Source: Streptomyces fumigatiscleroticus (GTDB taxonomy: Bacteria > Actinomycetota > Actinomycetes > Streptomycetales > Streptomycetaceae). Taken from it: 64,000 nt of DNA. This document shows positions 21,997 through 30,933 of the stretch, in pieces. How positions within the stretch are numbered: position 1 is the stretch's first letter; each line of letters opens with the position of its first letter. The stretch spans positions 372,001 to 436,000 of the forward strand of contig NZ_BMQF01000005.1 in assembly GCF_014647975.1 (NCBI RefSeq), read 5' to 3'. The notes beneath the pieces are model-generated. The model saw only the letters and a program-made list of their open reading frames with translations. It searched no databases and was not told where the DNA came from. Made by a program: the position numbers and the translations under genes.

Positions 21997-22075
21997 GACG
22001 ATCAACATACGACGAGGCCCGCCGCCCCCGGTGCGGGGCTCGGCGGGCGCTGCCGTACGAAGGGCCGGACGGCCC

Positions 22076-23029
22076 TCACATCACCGGGTCGGGCTCCCGG
22101 GCCAGGTCCGCCGCGCCGACCAGGCCGGCCTTGTTGCCGAGCTGGGCCGCGAGCACGTCGGCCACCGGCCGCCAGTTGCCGCCGACCAGCCACCGCTTGT
22201 ACGACTTGCGGATCGGGCCGAGGACCAGCTCGCCCTCGTCGGACAGGCCGCCGCCGACGATGAAGGCGGACGGGTCGAAGAGCGAGGCCAGGTCGGCCAG
22301 GCCGGCGCCGACCCAGCGGGCCAGCTCGCGGTAGGAGTCGACGGCCACCCGGTCGCCCTGGCGGGCGGCGATGGAGATGTGCTTGCCCTCGATGCCCTCG
22401 GGAGTGCCGTCGCCCAGTGCCAGCAGCGTCTCGGCGTTCTCGGGGGTGGCGTTGGCACGCTGCTTGGCGTACCGGACGAGGGCCCGGCCGGAGGCGTACT
22501 GCTCCCAGCAGCCCTGGGAGCCGCAGCCGCACAGCAGGCCGTCCGGCACCATGCGGATGTGCCCGAACTCGGCGGCCACGCCGAAGTGGCCGCGGCGCAG
22601 CTTGTTGCCGATGATGATGCCACCGCCGAGGCCGGTGCCGAGTGTGATGCAGATGACGTTGCGGTGGCCCTTGCCGGCACCGAACCGGTACTCGCCCCAC
22701 GCCGCGGCGTTGGCGTCGTTCTCCACGACGACCGGGAGGCCCACGCGGGCCTCGACCTTCTCCTTCAGCGGCTCCTGGCGCCAGTCGATGTTCGGCGCGA
22801 AGTACACCGTCGAGCGCTGCCGGTTGACATAACCGGCCGCGCCGATGCCGACACCGACGATCTCGTGCCCCGCGCGTGCGCCCTCCACCGCCGAGGCGAT
22901 GGCGTCCACGATGGCCTCGGGCGTGGTGGGGGTCGGCACCTTGAAGGTCGAGAGGATAGTGCCTTCCTCGTCGACCACGCCGGCCGCGATCTTCGTGCCG
23001 CCGATGTCGACGCCGATGGTGAGTCCCAT
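22076..23029 (-). CDS. glkA: ROK-family glucokinase
   Basis: Phosphorylates glucose with ATP; in S. coelicolor GlkA is also central to glucose repression. The 317-residue protein has the ATP motif IGVDIGGTKIAAGVVDEEG at residues 4-22, substrate residues in VENDANAAAWGEYRFG near 110, the phosphate-binding LGTGLGGGIIIGNKL, the ROK zinc signature CGCGSQGCWEQYASGRAL near 170 and VGGGLSDEGE. This is the typical actinobacterial length. Together with pfkA six kilobases away it covers the top of glycolysis. ATG has GAGGGATTC ahead. It is followed by the EEP gene and preceded by a DUF gene, all on the minus strand. Confidence 0.96.
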   Translation of the reverse strand: MGLTIGVDIGGTKIAAGVVDEEGTILSTFKVPTPTTPEAIVDAIASAVEGARAGHEIVGVGIGAAGYVNRQRSTVYFAPNIDWRQEPLKEKVEARVGLPVVVENDANAAAWGEYRFGAGKGHRNVICITLGTGLGGGIIIGNKLRRGHFGVAAEFGHIRMVPDGLLCGCGSQGCWEQYASGRALVRYAKQRANATPENAETLLALGDGTPEGIEGKHISIAARQGDRVAVDSYRELARWVGAGLADLASLFDPSAFIVGGGLSDEGELVLGPIRKSYKRWLVGGNWRPVADVLAAQLGNKAGLVGAADLAREPDPVM

Positions 23030-23083
23030 GAATCCCTCAGTTTCGGTCGAGCCCCGCTAAGGCCAACCGTACCCGAGGGGACC

Positions 23084-23653
23084 TCAGTCCAAGTCGATGC
23101 GTTGCCCCGGGCCGGTGCCCTCGCCGTGGTCCGGGCCCTCGTCCTGGTCACGGGCCCCGTCCCGGCCATGGTCCGGGCCGGGGTCGCGGGGCTCGTCGGG
23201 GCGGCCGGTCCAGCGGCGTTCCTGGTGCTGGACGGCGGAGCGGTAGGCGGCGAGCAGCTCGTTGCCGGCCGCGGCCAGATGGTCGAAGACGTCCGGATTG
23301 CGCTCGATCACGGGTTCCACGGCGGCCTTGGCCTGCTGCACCACCTGACGCACCACCTGCTGGGCGGCCGGCCCGGCCACCGCCCCGAGCAACGGGGACT
23401 GGAGGCCGGAGAGCTTCTCCGTGACGGCGTCGACCAGCTTGCGCAGTTCCTCGCCGGCGGACCCCGCGGGCGCCCCGTACCGGGCACGGCGCCGGGCCTT
23501 CTCCGCCTGAAGGTCCTCGGCGCAGGCCGTCGCCCAGGCGTCGGCGTCGGCCGTCCGCCCCCGGTCTTCCGGTCGCGCGCGACCGGCGGGGACTTCCGTC
23601 CCGCCGGCCGCCTCGTGCTCGCCGGCGTCGGACGGGGGGAGCTCTTCGCTCAT
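23084..23653 (-). CDS. Uncharacterised actinobacterial protein (DUF5304-like)
   Basis: A 189-residue soluble protein with three parts: an acidic low-complexity N-terminus, a helical core (ADAWATACAEDLQAEKARRRARYG, then SAGEELRKLVDAVTEKLSGLQSPLLGAVAGPAAQQVVRQVVQQAKAAVEPVIERNP in stretches) and a charged, disordered tail. The core resembles what I know as DUF5304, found beside ArsA-like ATPases in Streptomyces. It is 60 bases downstream of the ArsA-like gene, the same direction, so it likely belongs to that unit. Conserved small helices suggest a structural or adaptor role; no catalytic residues are evident. Confidence 0.72.
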   Translation of the reverse strand: MSEELPPSDAGEHEAAGGTEVPAGRARPEDRGRTADADAWATACAEDLQAEKARRRARYGAPAGSAGEELRKLVDAVTEKLSGLQSPLLGAVAGPAAQQVVRQVVQQAKAAVEPVIERNPDVFDHLAAAGNELLAAYRSAVQHQERRWTGRPDEPRDPGPDHGRDGARDQDEGPDHGEGTGPGQRIDLD

Positions 23654-23713
23654 GACGGACTCCTGACGACTACGGTTCGTCTCTACGACGTTACCCGAAC
23701 GGGCGTACCCGGT

Positions 23714-24874
23714 TCACGAGGTGCGCGGCCACAGCCGCGGGTCCGGCGCGAACCGGACGCACAGCTCGCCGTCGCGCAGCGCCGCCCCGTCGACGGCGCA
23801 GCGGCGCAGCGCGGAGGGCAGCGGCACGATCCGGCGGAACGGCCCGGCGGCGACGACGAGTTCGTCGCCCCGGCGGACCAGGTCCAGTTCACCGCGTACG
23901 GCGCCGGGCAGCGGGATGTGCCAGACGAGCACGCCGTCCTGGTCGCTCACGGTCCACTCGACCGGGGGAACGTCCGGGCCCGCGCCGGGCACGGCGAGCG
24001 CGCCGAGGTCGTCCGTGCCGCGCGGGTCGCGCCCCAGATGGGCCACGGCCCGTACGTCGTGGGTCTCCTCCCACTCCGCCAGCGTCTTGCGCTGCTGGGC
24101 GACGGGGCCGGCCAGCCAGCTGCCGGCGGCGTCCTCGGGCAGCACCCGGTTGGCGATCAGCAGGTCGGTGCGCAGGCCGCGCAGGGCGAGCCCGAGGGCG
24201 GCGGTGCGGACGGCGTCGGCACCGGCGGGGCCGGGCTCGGCGACCAGCCGTACGACGGTCGCGCGGTCGGCGACGACCGCTTCGACGGCGGCGAGTTCCA
24301 GGTCCCAGCGGGCGGCGGTCTCGTACAGCCACGCCGCGGGCAGGGGCACGCCGGCGAGCCGGCCCAGGACGGGGCGCAGGGCGCGGGCCGCCTGCCGCTC
24401 GGGCGGGAGCAGCCGGCGCAGATAGCGGCGGAGCTCCTCGGGCAGGGCGAGCAGGGCGAGGGCCTGCGGGGCGGGCGGGAGGTCGACGACGAGGAGGTCG
24501 TGGGCGTCGCAGAGGGCGGCGTCGCGCAGGGCGCGCAGCAGGGCGAGCTCCTCCGCGCCGGGCAGCGGGGTGAGCTCCTCGGGGTCGAGACGGGCGGCGC
24601 CGAGCAGGTCGAGGGCGGAGGAGGCGCGTTCCTGGAAGGCGGCGAAGTCGTCCCGGAAACCGTCGGCCGCATCGGGCCGCCAGGCGGTGAGGTGTGGTGC
24701 GACGGCTGTCGGCGCCGGGCCCGTGGCCGCTCCCAGCGCCGCGCCGAGGGTGTCGGTGCGGTCGGCGCCGAGGACAAGGGTGCGGGTGCCCTCACGGGCG
24801 GCGGCGAGCGCGGTGGCGGCCGCGACGGTCGTACGACCGCTGCCGCCCGGGCCCGTGATCAGGATGGTGCGCAT
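23714..24874 (-). CDS. ArsA/GET3-like ATPase with altered Walker A
   Basis: A 386-residue protein of the deviant-Walker ArsA family. The N-terminal loop reads GPGGSGRTTVAAATALAAA (about residues 8-26), where the family has KGGVGKTT; the phosphate-loop Lys is Arg and the signature Lys is Pro. Other parts are kept: LVLGADRTDTLGAALG, DLLVVDLPPAPQALALLALPEELR, and a C-terminal ArsA-HSP20-like beta domain (LPGAVRGELDLVRRGDELVVAAGPFRRIVPLP). Arsenic resistance is unlikely, with no arsenite permease around. The M. tuberculosis Rv2184c sits at the equivalent place, again next to an SRPBCC gene. Role unknown, perhaps a membrane-protein or lipid-related ATPase. Confidence 0.82.
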   Translation of the reverse strand: MRTILITGPGGSGRTTVAAATALAAAREGTRTLVLGADRTDTLGAALGAATGPAPTAVAPHLTAWRPDAADGFRDDFAAFQERASSALDLLGAARLDPEELTPLPGAEELALLRALRDAALCDAHDLLVVDLPPAPQALALLALPEELRRYLRRLLPPERQAARALRPVLGRLAGVPLPAAWLYETAARWDLELAAVEAVVADRATVVRLVAEPGPAGADAVRTAALGLALRGLRTDLLIANRVLPEDAAGSWLAGPVAQQRKTLAEWEETHDVRAVAHLGRDPRGTDDLGALAVPGAGPDVPPVEWTVSDQDGVLVWHIPLPGAVRGELDLVRRGDELVVAAGPFRRIVPLPSALRRCAVDGAALRDGELCVRFAPDPRLWPRTS

Positions 24875-24941
24875 GGGGGTGAACGGTAATCGACACGGGC
24901 GTTCACCCCGCCTCCGCGAGCGGCCGGCCCCAGGCCCGGGC

Positions 24942-25385
24942 CTAGGCCTCCTTGGTCTCGACCCGCTTCTTCAGTCCCGCCAGCGCCCGGTCGATGATGA
25001 CCTTCTCGGCCTTGCGCTTGATCATGCCCAGCATCGGGATCTTGACGTCGACGGTCAGCCGGTAGGTGACCTCGGTCGCGCCCGTGCCCGTCGGCCGGAG
25101 CAGGTAGGAGCCGTCCAGCGAGCGCAGCATCTGGGACTTCACCAGCGTCCAGGACACCTCGTCCTCGCCGGTCCAGGTGTAGGCCAGCGTCTGGTCGTCC
25201 TTGATCGCCCCGGCGTCCATCACCAGCCGGACCTGCTCGGCGCGGCCCTGCTCGTCGGTGGCGAGGACCTGGGCCTCCTTCACCTCTCCGGTCCAGTCGG
25301 GGTAGCGGGCGAAGTCGGCGATCACGCCCATGACATCGGCCGGTGCCGCCTCGATCGTGATGCTCGAGCTGGTGTGTTCCGCCAT
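24942..25385 (-). CDS. SRPBCC/START-like polyketide cyclase-fold protein
   Basis: A 147-residue single-domain protein with a hydrophobic ligand cavity fold: SSSITIEAAPADVMGVIADFARYPDWTGEV at the N-terminus, then strands VRLVMDAGAIKDDQTLAYTW and SWTLVKSQMLRSLDGSYLLRP, and a C-terminal long helix (MIKRKAEKVIIDRALAGLKKRV). It corresponds in position and type to M. tuberculosis Rv2185c (TB16.3). Ligand unknown; a lipid or isoprenoid carrier is plausible beside the acyl-CoA synthetase and lipid glycosyltransferases. ATG (complement 25383-25385) with TGGAGGAGCC ahead is clearly better than earlier in-frame starts. Confidence 0.88.
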   Translation of the reverse strand: MAEHTSSSITIEAAPADVMGVIADFARYPDWTGEVKEAQVLATDEQGRAEQVRLVMDAGAIKDDQTLAYTWTGEDEVSWTLVKSQMLRSLDGSYLLRPTGTGATEVTYRLTVDVKIPMLGMIKRKAEKVIIDRALAGLKKRVETKEA

Positions 25386-25547
25386 CGCCGTGGCTCCTCC
25401 AGATGCGGGCCGTCTCGGGGTCCTCCCGGCTCGTTGCCCAAGCCAGGGAGAAGGGGGTCGCCGTGCGCGCGACCGCGCACGTGTGTGTGCAGCGTGAAGG
25501 CTACCGCGCACCGGTCGGGCCCATGTCACCCTGTCCGGCGGCCGCCC

Positions 25548-26345
25548 TCACCACCGCAGCTCCCACGGCTTCCCGGTGGCCGCGAAGTGGCCGACGTTGA
25601 CGCATTCGGTCGCCCCGATCCGCATCCGCCGCACCAGCGGCTGGTGCACATGCCCGAAGAGCGCGTACCGGGGCCGGGTGCGGCGGATCGCGTCCAGCAG
25701 CGCCCGGCTGCCCCGCTCGAAGCGCCGGGCGACGGTGTCGTACACCAGCTCGGGCACCTCCGGCGGGATGTGCGTGCACAGCACGTCCACCTCGCCGACC
25801 GCCTCGATCTTCGCCGCGTACTCCTCGTCGCCGATCTCGTACGGGGTCCGCATGGGAGTGCGCAGGCCGCCGCCGACGAAGCCGAAGACCCGGCCGCCGA
25901 TCTCCACCCGCTCCCCGTCGAGGACCGTCGTGCCCGGTCCGGCGTACTCCTTCCACAGGGGCGGCATGTCGACGTTGCCGTACGTGGCGTACGTCGGGGT
26001 GGGGAAGGCGGCGAACAGCTCGGTGTACTGCCTGCGCACCGCGCGCTCGATGACGGCCGCCCGGTCCCCGTCGACGCCGGCCCAGAGCCGGGCGCCGAAC
26101 TCGCGCGCCTCCGCGAAGCGGCGTGCGGTGCGCAGCTCCACGATGCGGTGGGCGTTCTCGACGCCGAACAGGTCGGGGAAGATGCCGCGCGAGTGGTCGG
26201 CGTAGTCGAGGAAGAGAATCAGGTCCCCGAGGCAGATCAGGGCGTCGGCACCCTCGCCGGCCCTGGCCAGATCGCGGGCGTTGCCGTGCACGTCGCTGAC
26301 CACATGGACCCGCGTTCCGCGGTCGCCGGATGGTGTGGATGCCAT
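25548..26345 (-). CDS. Metallophosphoesterase (calcineurin-like)
   Basis: A 265-residue soluble phosphoesterase. The dinuclear metal motifs are in order: HVVSDVHGNARDL (DxH) at residue 14, LICLGDLILF (GD) near 38, TYGNVDMP (GN replacing GNHE) near 145, LCTHIPPE (H) near 200 and LFGHVHQPLV (GHxH) near 240. The family covers nucleotide, phosphoprotein and phospholipid hydrolases, and the substrate is unknown. It is on the minus strand downstream of an intergenic region with the divergent fadD gene. The ATG follows no strong ribosome binding site, AGCTACGCTCAATCACC preceding it. Confidence 0.88.
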   Translation of the reverse strand: MASTPSGDRGTRVHVVSDVHGNARDLARAGEGADALICLGDLILFLDYADHSRGIFPDLFGVENAHRIVELRTARRFAEAREFGARLWAGVDGDRAAVIERAVRRQYTELFAAFPTPTYATYGNVDMPPLWKEYAGPGTTVLDGERVEIGGRVFGFVGGGLRTPMRTPYEIGDEEYAAKIEAVGEVDVLCTHIPPEVPELVYDTVARRFERGSRALLDAIRRTRPRYALFGHVHQPLVRRMRIGATECVNVGHFAATGKPWELRW

Positions 26346-26628
26346 GGTGATTGAGCGTAGCTCGTGAACAGTAGGGGGTGTGACCTGCGGTTACTGGCTA
26401 GTCGATTCGCCTGTGGACTACTGTGCGCCGAGGAGATCCCCCCTGTGTGACGCAGCGAACATCTCACCCGGTCCCCCTGTCGGAGAGGCCATACCGGCGG
26501 GTAACGTCCGGGCAGTCCAGTCGTGCTCGGCGTTTCGGCAAGTGAGTCCGAGCACCTGCCCGAGTCTTGGACCGCACCGTCGCATCACACAACGTCGTGG
26601 CGCCGGCGCCCTATGAGGAGCAGCAGTC
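26346..26628. promoter_or_regulatory. Divergent intergenic region between the phosphoesterase and fadD genes
   Basis: This 283-base gap must carry promoters for both divergent genes. An A+T-richer stretch with TAGTCGATTCG and GTGGACTACTGTGCG lies at 26398-26430. GAGGAG at 26615-26620 is the ribosome binding site of the TTG-started fadD. I see no strong palindrome, terminator or small ORF. Confidence 0.4.
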
Positions 26629-28425
26629 TTGCGCGAGTTCAGCCTTCCGGCTTTGTACGAGGTCCCTGCGGACGGAAATCTGACCGACATCGTCCGCCGA
26701 AACGCCGCGCAGCACCCCGAGGTCGCCGTCATCGCGCGCAAGTCGGGCGGCGTCTGGCAGGACGTGACGGCCCGTGCCTTCCTCGCCGAGGTGCGCGCCG
26801 CCGCCAAGGGACTCGTCGCCGCCGGGATCCAGCCGGGCGACCGGGTGGCGCTGATGTCCCGCACCCGGTACGAGTGGACGCTGCTGGACTTCGCGATCTG
26901 GAGCGCGGGCGCGGTCACGGTGCCGGTGTACGAGACCAGCTCCCCGGAGCAGGTGGAGTGGATCCTCGGCGACTCGGGCGCGACGGCCTGCGTGGTGGAG
27001 CTGGACGCCCACGCCGCCGCCGTGGAGTCGGTGCGCGAGAGGCTGCCCGCCCTGAAACACGTCTGGCAGATCGAGGCCGGGGCCGTGGAGGAGCTCGGCC
27101 GGCTCGGCCAGGACGTCACGGACGCGACGGTGGAGGAGCGCGGCTCGATCGCCCGGGCCGACGACCCGGCGACCATCGTCTACACCTCCGGCACCACCGG
27201 CCGTCCCAAGGGCTGTGTCCTGACCCACCGCAGCTTCTTCGCCGAGTGCGGCAACATCGTGGAGCGGCTGCGTCCGCTCTTCCGTACCGGCGAGTGCTCG
27301 GTCCTGCTCTTCCTGCCCCTCGCGCACGTCTTCGGGCGGCTGGTGCAGATCGCGCCGATGATGGCGCCGATCAAGCTGGGCTGTGTCCCGGACATCAAGA
27401 ACCTCACCGACGAGCTGGCCGCGTTCCGGCCCACGCTGGTCCTCGGCGTGCCGCGCGTCTTCGAGAAGGTCTACAACTCGGCGCGCGCCAAGGCGCAGGC
27501 CGACGGCAAGGGGAAGATCTTCGACAGGGCGGCCGACACCGCGATCGCCTACAGCAAGGCGCTGGACACGCCCTCGGGCCCGTCCTTCGGCCTGAAGATC
27601 AGGCACAAGGTCTTCGACAAGCTCGTCTACGGCAAGCTGCGCGCGGTGCTCGGCGGCCGGGGCGAGTACGCCATCTCCGGCGGCGCCCCGCTGGGCGAGC
27701 GCCTGGGCCACTTCTTCCGCGGCATCGGCTTCACGGTGCTGGAGGGCTACGGCCTGACCGAGTCCTGTGCGGCGACCGCCTTCAACCCCTGGGACCGGCA
27801 GAAGATCGGCACGGTCGGGCAGCCGCTGCCGGGCTCGGTGATCCGGATCGCGGACGACGGGGAGGTGCTGCTCCACGGCGAGCACCTGTTCAAGGAGTAC
27901 TGGAACAACCCGGCCGCGACCGCCGAGGCGCTGGCCGACGGCTGGTTCCACACCGGTGACATCGGCACCCTGGACGAGGACGGCTACCTCGAGATCACCG
28001 GCCGCAAGAAGGAGCTCATCGTCACCGCGGGCGGCAAGAACGTGGCCCCGGCCGTGATCGAGGACCGGATCCGCGCGCACGCGCTGGTCGCCGAGTGCAT
28101 GGTGGTCGGCGACGGGCGTCCGTTCGTGGGCGCGCTGGTCACGATCGACGAGGAGTTCCTGGGCCGCTGGGCCGCCGAGCACGGCAAGCCGGCGGGCTCC
28201 ACGGCGGCGTCGCTGTGCGAGGACCCGGAGCTGATCGCCGCGATCCAGTCGGCGGTGGACGACGGCAACGCGGCGGTGTCGAAGGCGGAGTCGGTGCGCA
28301 AGTTCCGCATCCTGCCGACCCAGTTCACGGAGGAGTCGGGGCATCTGACGCCGTCCCTGAAGCTGAAGCGCAACGTGGTGGCGAAGGACTTCGCGCACGA
28401 GATCGAGGCGCTGTACCGGAAGTAG
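26629..28425 (+). CDS. fadD: Long-chain acyl-CoA synthetase (AMP-forming)
   Basis: A 598-residue ANL-superfamily ligase that activates fatty acids as acyl-AMP and then acyl-CoA. Motifs: the ATP loop TIVYTSGTTGRPKGCVLTH near residue 185, FLPLAHVFGR, ISGGAPLGERLGHFFRGIG, LEGYGLTES near 375, ADGWFHTGDIGTLDEDGYLEITGRKKELIVTAGGKNV near 445, with the C-terminal lysine domain ending LKLKRNVVAKDF. It matches the FadD15/FAA1-like branch. TTG start at 26629 with GAGGAG eight bases ahead. Divergent from the phosphoesterase and convergent with the GT4 gene 8 bases away. In M. tuberculosis fadD15 also faces pimB. Confidence 0.93.
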   Translation: MREFSLPALYEVPADGNLTDIVRRNAAQHPEVAVIARKSGGVWQDVTARAFLAEVRAAAKGLVAAGIQPGDRVALMSRTRYEWTLLDFAIWSAGAVTVPVYETSSPEQVEWILGDSGATACVVELDAHAAAVESVRERLPALKHVWQIEAGAVEELGRLGQDVTDATVEERGSIARADDPATIVYTSGTTGRPKGCVLTHRSFFAECGNIVERLRPLFRTGECSVLLFLPLAHVFGRLVQIAPMMAPIKLGCVPDIKNLTDELAAFRPTLVLGVPRVFEKVYNSARAKAQADGKGKIFDRAADTAIAYSKALDTPSGPSFGLKIRHKVFDKLVYGKLRAVLGGRGEYAISGGAPLGERLGHFFRGIGFTVLEGYGLTESCAATAFNPWDRQKIGTVGQPLPGSVIRIADDGEVLLHGEHLFKEYWNNPAATAEALADGWFHTGDIGTLDEDGYLEITGRKKELIVTAGGKNVAPAVIEDRIRAHALVAECMVVGDGRPFVGALVTIDEEFLGRWAAEHGKPAGSTAASLCEDPELIAAIQSAVDDGNAAVSKAESVRKFRILPTQFTEESGHLTPSLKLKRNVVAKDFAHEIEALYRK

Positions 28426-28433
28426 CCGGCGGC

Positions 28434-29576
28434 TCACAGCAGCTTCTCGAGCCGCTCGGCGAGCAGGTCCCAGCGCCACCTCTCCTCGACCCAGGCCCGG
28501 CCCCGCTCCCCCATCCGGCGGCGCAGCTCCGCGTCCTTCAGCAGGGCGACGATCCGGTCGGCGGCCTGTGCCGGGGAGCCGCCGGGCACCACCCAGCCGG
28601 TCTCGCCGTCGAGCACCGCGTCGGGGGCGCCGCCGGAGTCCCCGGCGACGACGGGCAGGCCGGTCGCGGAGGCCTCCAGATAGACGATGCCGAGCCCCTC
28701 GACGTCCAGGCCGCTCCGCCGGGTCCGGCACGGCATGGCGAACACGTCCCCGGCGCCGTAGTGGGCGGGCAGCTCGGACCAGGGCACCGAGCCGGTGAAG
28801 CGGACGGAGCCGGCCACGCCGGTGGCCCGTGCCAGCCGCCGCAGGTCGAGCTCGTACGGCCCGCCGCCGACGATCAGCAGGACGGTGCCGGGCACCTGGG
28901 CCAGGATCCGGGGCATGGCGTGGATCAGCGTGTCCTGCCCCTTGCGCGGCACCAGCCGCGAGACGCACACGACGACCGGCCGGTCGGTGAGTCCGAGCCG
29001 GGCCCGTACCCCGTCGCCGCCCGAGCCCGGGTGGAAGGTCTTCTCGTCGACGCCCGGCGGAAGTTGCACCATCCGCGCGGCGGCGTCCGGCGTGAGCGCG
29101 GCGGCGATCCGGGCGCGCGTGTACTCGCCGAGGTAGGTGATCGTGTCCGTGGACTCGCCGATCCGGCGCAGCAGTCGCCGGGCGGCGGGCAGTTGGGCCC
29201 AGCCCGCCTCGTGTCCGTGGGTGGTGGCCACGATCCGCTCGGCGCCCGCCCTGCGCAGCGCCGGAGCCATCAGCCCGAGCGGGGCCGCCGCCCCGAACCA
29301 GACCGAGGTGCACCCGTGCTCGCGCAGCAGTCCGACGGCCCGCCGGGTCGCCCCCGGCGTGGGCAGCAGCATCGTCGTGGCGTCCCGTACGACGGTGAAG
29401 GGCTGCTCCGCGTCGAAGGCGGCCGTCGCCTCGGCGCCCTCCCGGCCGCGTTTCCAGGTGGAGGCGTAGACCACCAGCCGCTCGGGGTCGAGCCGGAGCG
29501 CCATGTTGTGCAGGAAGGCCTGGATGCCGCCCGGCCTGGGCGGGAAGTCGTTCGTGACGATCAGGGTCTTGTGCAT
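28434..29576 (-). CDS. GT4 glycosyltransferase, PimB-like
   Basis: A 380-residue GT-B retaining transferase. The N-terminus, TLIVTNDFPPRPGGIQAFLHNMA, is the usual GT4 opening; TTHGHEAGWAQLP, YLGEYTRARI, LPPGVDEKTFHPGSG, VVCVSRLVPRKGQDTLIHAMP near residue 200, LLIVGGGPYELDLRRLA and EGLGIVYLEASATGLPVVAGDSGGAPDAVLDGETGWVV follow, including the EX7E nucleotide-sugar motif. This most resembles PimB', the second mannosyltransferase in phosphatidylinositol mannoside synthesis, and lies in the place of pimB (Rv2188c). The donor is probably GDP-mannose. ATG at 29576 is preferred over a start 27 codons earlier because the conserved region begins right after it. Confidence 0.86.
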   Translation of the reverse strand: MHKTLIVTNDFPPRPGGIQAFLHNMALRLDPERLVVYASTWKRGREGAEATAAFDAEQPFTVVRDATTMLLPTPGATRRAVGLLREHGCTSVWFGAAAPLGLMAPALRRAGAERIVATTHGHEAGWAQLPAARRLLRRIGESTDTITYLGEYTRARIAAALTPDAAARMVQLPPGVDEKTFHPGSGGDGVRARLGLTDRPVVVCVSRLVPRKGQDTLIHAMPRILAQVPGTVLLIVGGGPYELDLRRLARATGVAGSVRFTGSVPWSELPAHYGAGDVFAMPCRTRRSGLDVEGLGIVYLEASATGLPVVAGDSGGAPDAVLDGETGWVVPGGSPAQAADRIVALLKDAELRRRMGERGRAWVEERWRWDLLAERLEKLL

Positions 29577-29694
29577 CGCGGCCGACCCTACCGAACCGGC
29601 CGCGACGGCCGGGCGCGGCCGTGTTGATGGCACACACACAGCTGTTCGGGACATCATGTCCCCTCAGGACCGCACACGGACGGGCAGGAGTCAC

Positions 29695-30933
29695 GTGAAG
29701 ACGAGGGGCGCGGGGCAGTTCCCGGCATGGCCGCTGCCGGTGGTCTGGGCTGCGACGAGGCTGGCGCTGCTGCTGTTCGTGCTCAAGGTGTGGATCTTCC
29801 CGGGGCCGGACGTCACCAGCGACGTGTCCGTGATCTACCAGGGCTGGAACGAGGTGCTGCACACCGGGACGTTCCCGCTCGACGATGTCACCTGGCAGTA
29901 TCCGCCGGCCGCCGCGCTGGCGATCCTCTCCCCGGCGCTGCTGCCCTTCCTGGAGTACGCGACCGCGTTCTTCGTGCTGGCCTGCCTGGCCGATCTGGCC
30001 GTCCTGCTGCTGCTCCGGTACGCGGGCCGCCGCCCCGGCCGGACACCGCGCGGCGCCTGGGTGTGGGTGGCGGGCGTGCCGCTGCTCGGGCCCACGGTGT
30101 ACGCGCGCTACGACGTGATGGTCACCGCGGTGGCGGTGGCCGCGCTGCTGGCGGGCGCCCGGCATCCCCGGGCGATGGGGGCGCTGGCGGCGTTCGGGGC
30201 GATGCTGAAGGTGTGGCCGGCGCTGCTGCTGCTCGGCGCCCGCGGGCGCGTCTCCTGGGCCGCGGCGGCGGTGACCGGCGCGGCGCTGGCGGGGCTGTCC
30301 GCGCTGGCCATGCCCGGGGCGTTCGCGTTCCTGACCTTCCAGCGCGACCGGGGCACGGAGGTGGAGTCGCTGGGCTCGCTCGTCCTCCACATGGCCCGGC
30401 AGTTCGGCTGGGACGGTCAGGTGCTGCTCAACTACGGCTCGGTGGAGTTCCTCGGCCCGTACGTGGACTGGGTGAGCACGGCCGCCCTGACGCTGACCGG
30501 CATGGCCTTCGGCTGGCTGCTGCTGTGGCGGCTGATGGCGACCCGGTTCGAGGCGCACACCCTCGCGGACGCGGCCTTCACGGCGGTGCTGATGTTCACG
30601 GCCACCAGCCGGGTGATCAGCCCCCAGTACATGGTGTGGCTGGTCGGCCTGGCGGCGGTGTGCCTCTGTTTCCGGGCGAGCCGGATGGGGCTGCCCGCCG
30701 CCCTGGTGCTGGCGGCGTGCCTGGTGACCGTGGTGGAGTTCCCCGTCTGGTTCGCCCATGTGGTCGCCAGCGACACGCTCGGTGTCACCCTGCTGTTCCT
30801 GCGCAACGGCCTGCTGGTGGCCGCCGCGGTCACCGCGGCCCGCGTGCTGTGGCGCGCGACGGTACCGCGGCCGGGCACCGCCCGGCTGCCCGCTCAGGCC
30901 GCCCGCACCAGCGAGACGTCCGTCTCCTCCTGA
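29695..30933 (+). CDS. Membrane mannosyltransferase-like protein (GT87/DUF2029)
   Basis: A 412-residue integral membrane protein with about ten hydrophobic spans. The first external loop carries PDVTSDVSVIYQGWNEVLHTGTFPLDDVTWQYPPAA, containing the acidic and QYPP residues typical of polyprenyl-phosphate-mannose-dependent GT-C enzymes of the GT87 family (Rv2181/PimE relatives). Further on are YARYDVMVTAVAVAALLAG, GALAAFGAMLKVWPALLLLG and ATSRVISPQYMVWLVGL. It likely extends mannose on a lipid after PimB-like steps. GTG at 29695 follows CAGGAG closely; an ATG at 29656 has no site. The 3' end overlaps the convergent MATE gene by 40 bases. Confidence 0.84.
   Translation: MKTRGAGQFPAWPLPVVWAATRLALLLFVLKVWIFPGPDVTSDVSVIYQGWNEVLHTGTFPLDDVTWQYPPAAALAILSPALLPFLEYATAFFVLACLADLAVLLLLRYAGRRPGRTPRGAWVWVAGVPLLGPTVYARYDVMVTAVAVAALLAGARHPRAMGALAAFGAMLKVWPALLLLGARGRVSWAAAAVTGAALAGLSALAMPGAFAFLTFQRDRGTEVESLGSLVLHMARQFGWDGQVLLNYGSVEFLGPYVDWVSTAALTLTGMAFGWLLLWRLMATRFEAHTLADAAFTAVLMFTATSRVISPQYMVWLVGLAAVCLCFRASRMGLPAALVLAACLVTVVEFPVWFAHVVASDTLGVTLLFLRNGLLVAAAVTAARVLWRATVPRPGTARLPAQAARTSETSVSS

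Noticed and set aside
23714..24874. Arsenic-resistance ATPase
   Set aside because: No ars genes nearby and the P-loop lysines are changed; family label only.
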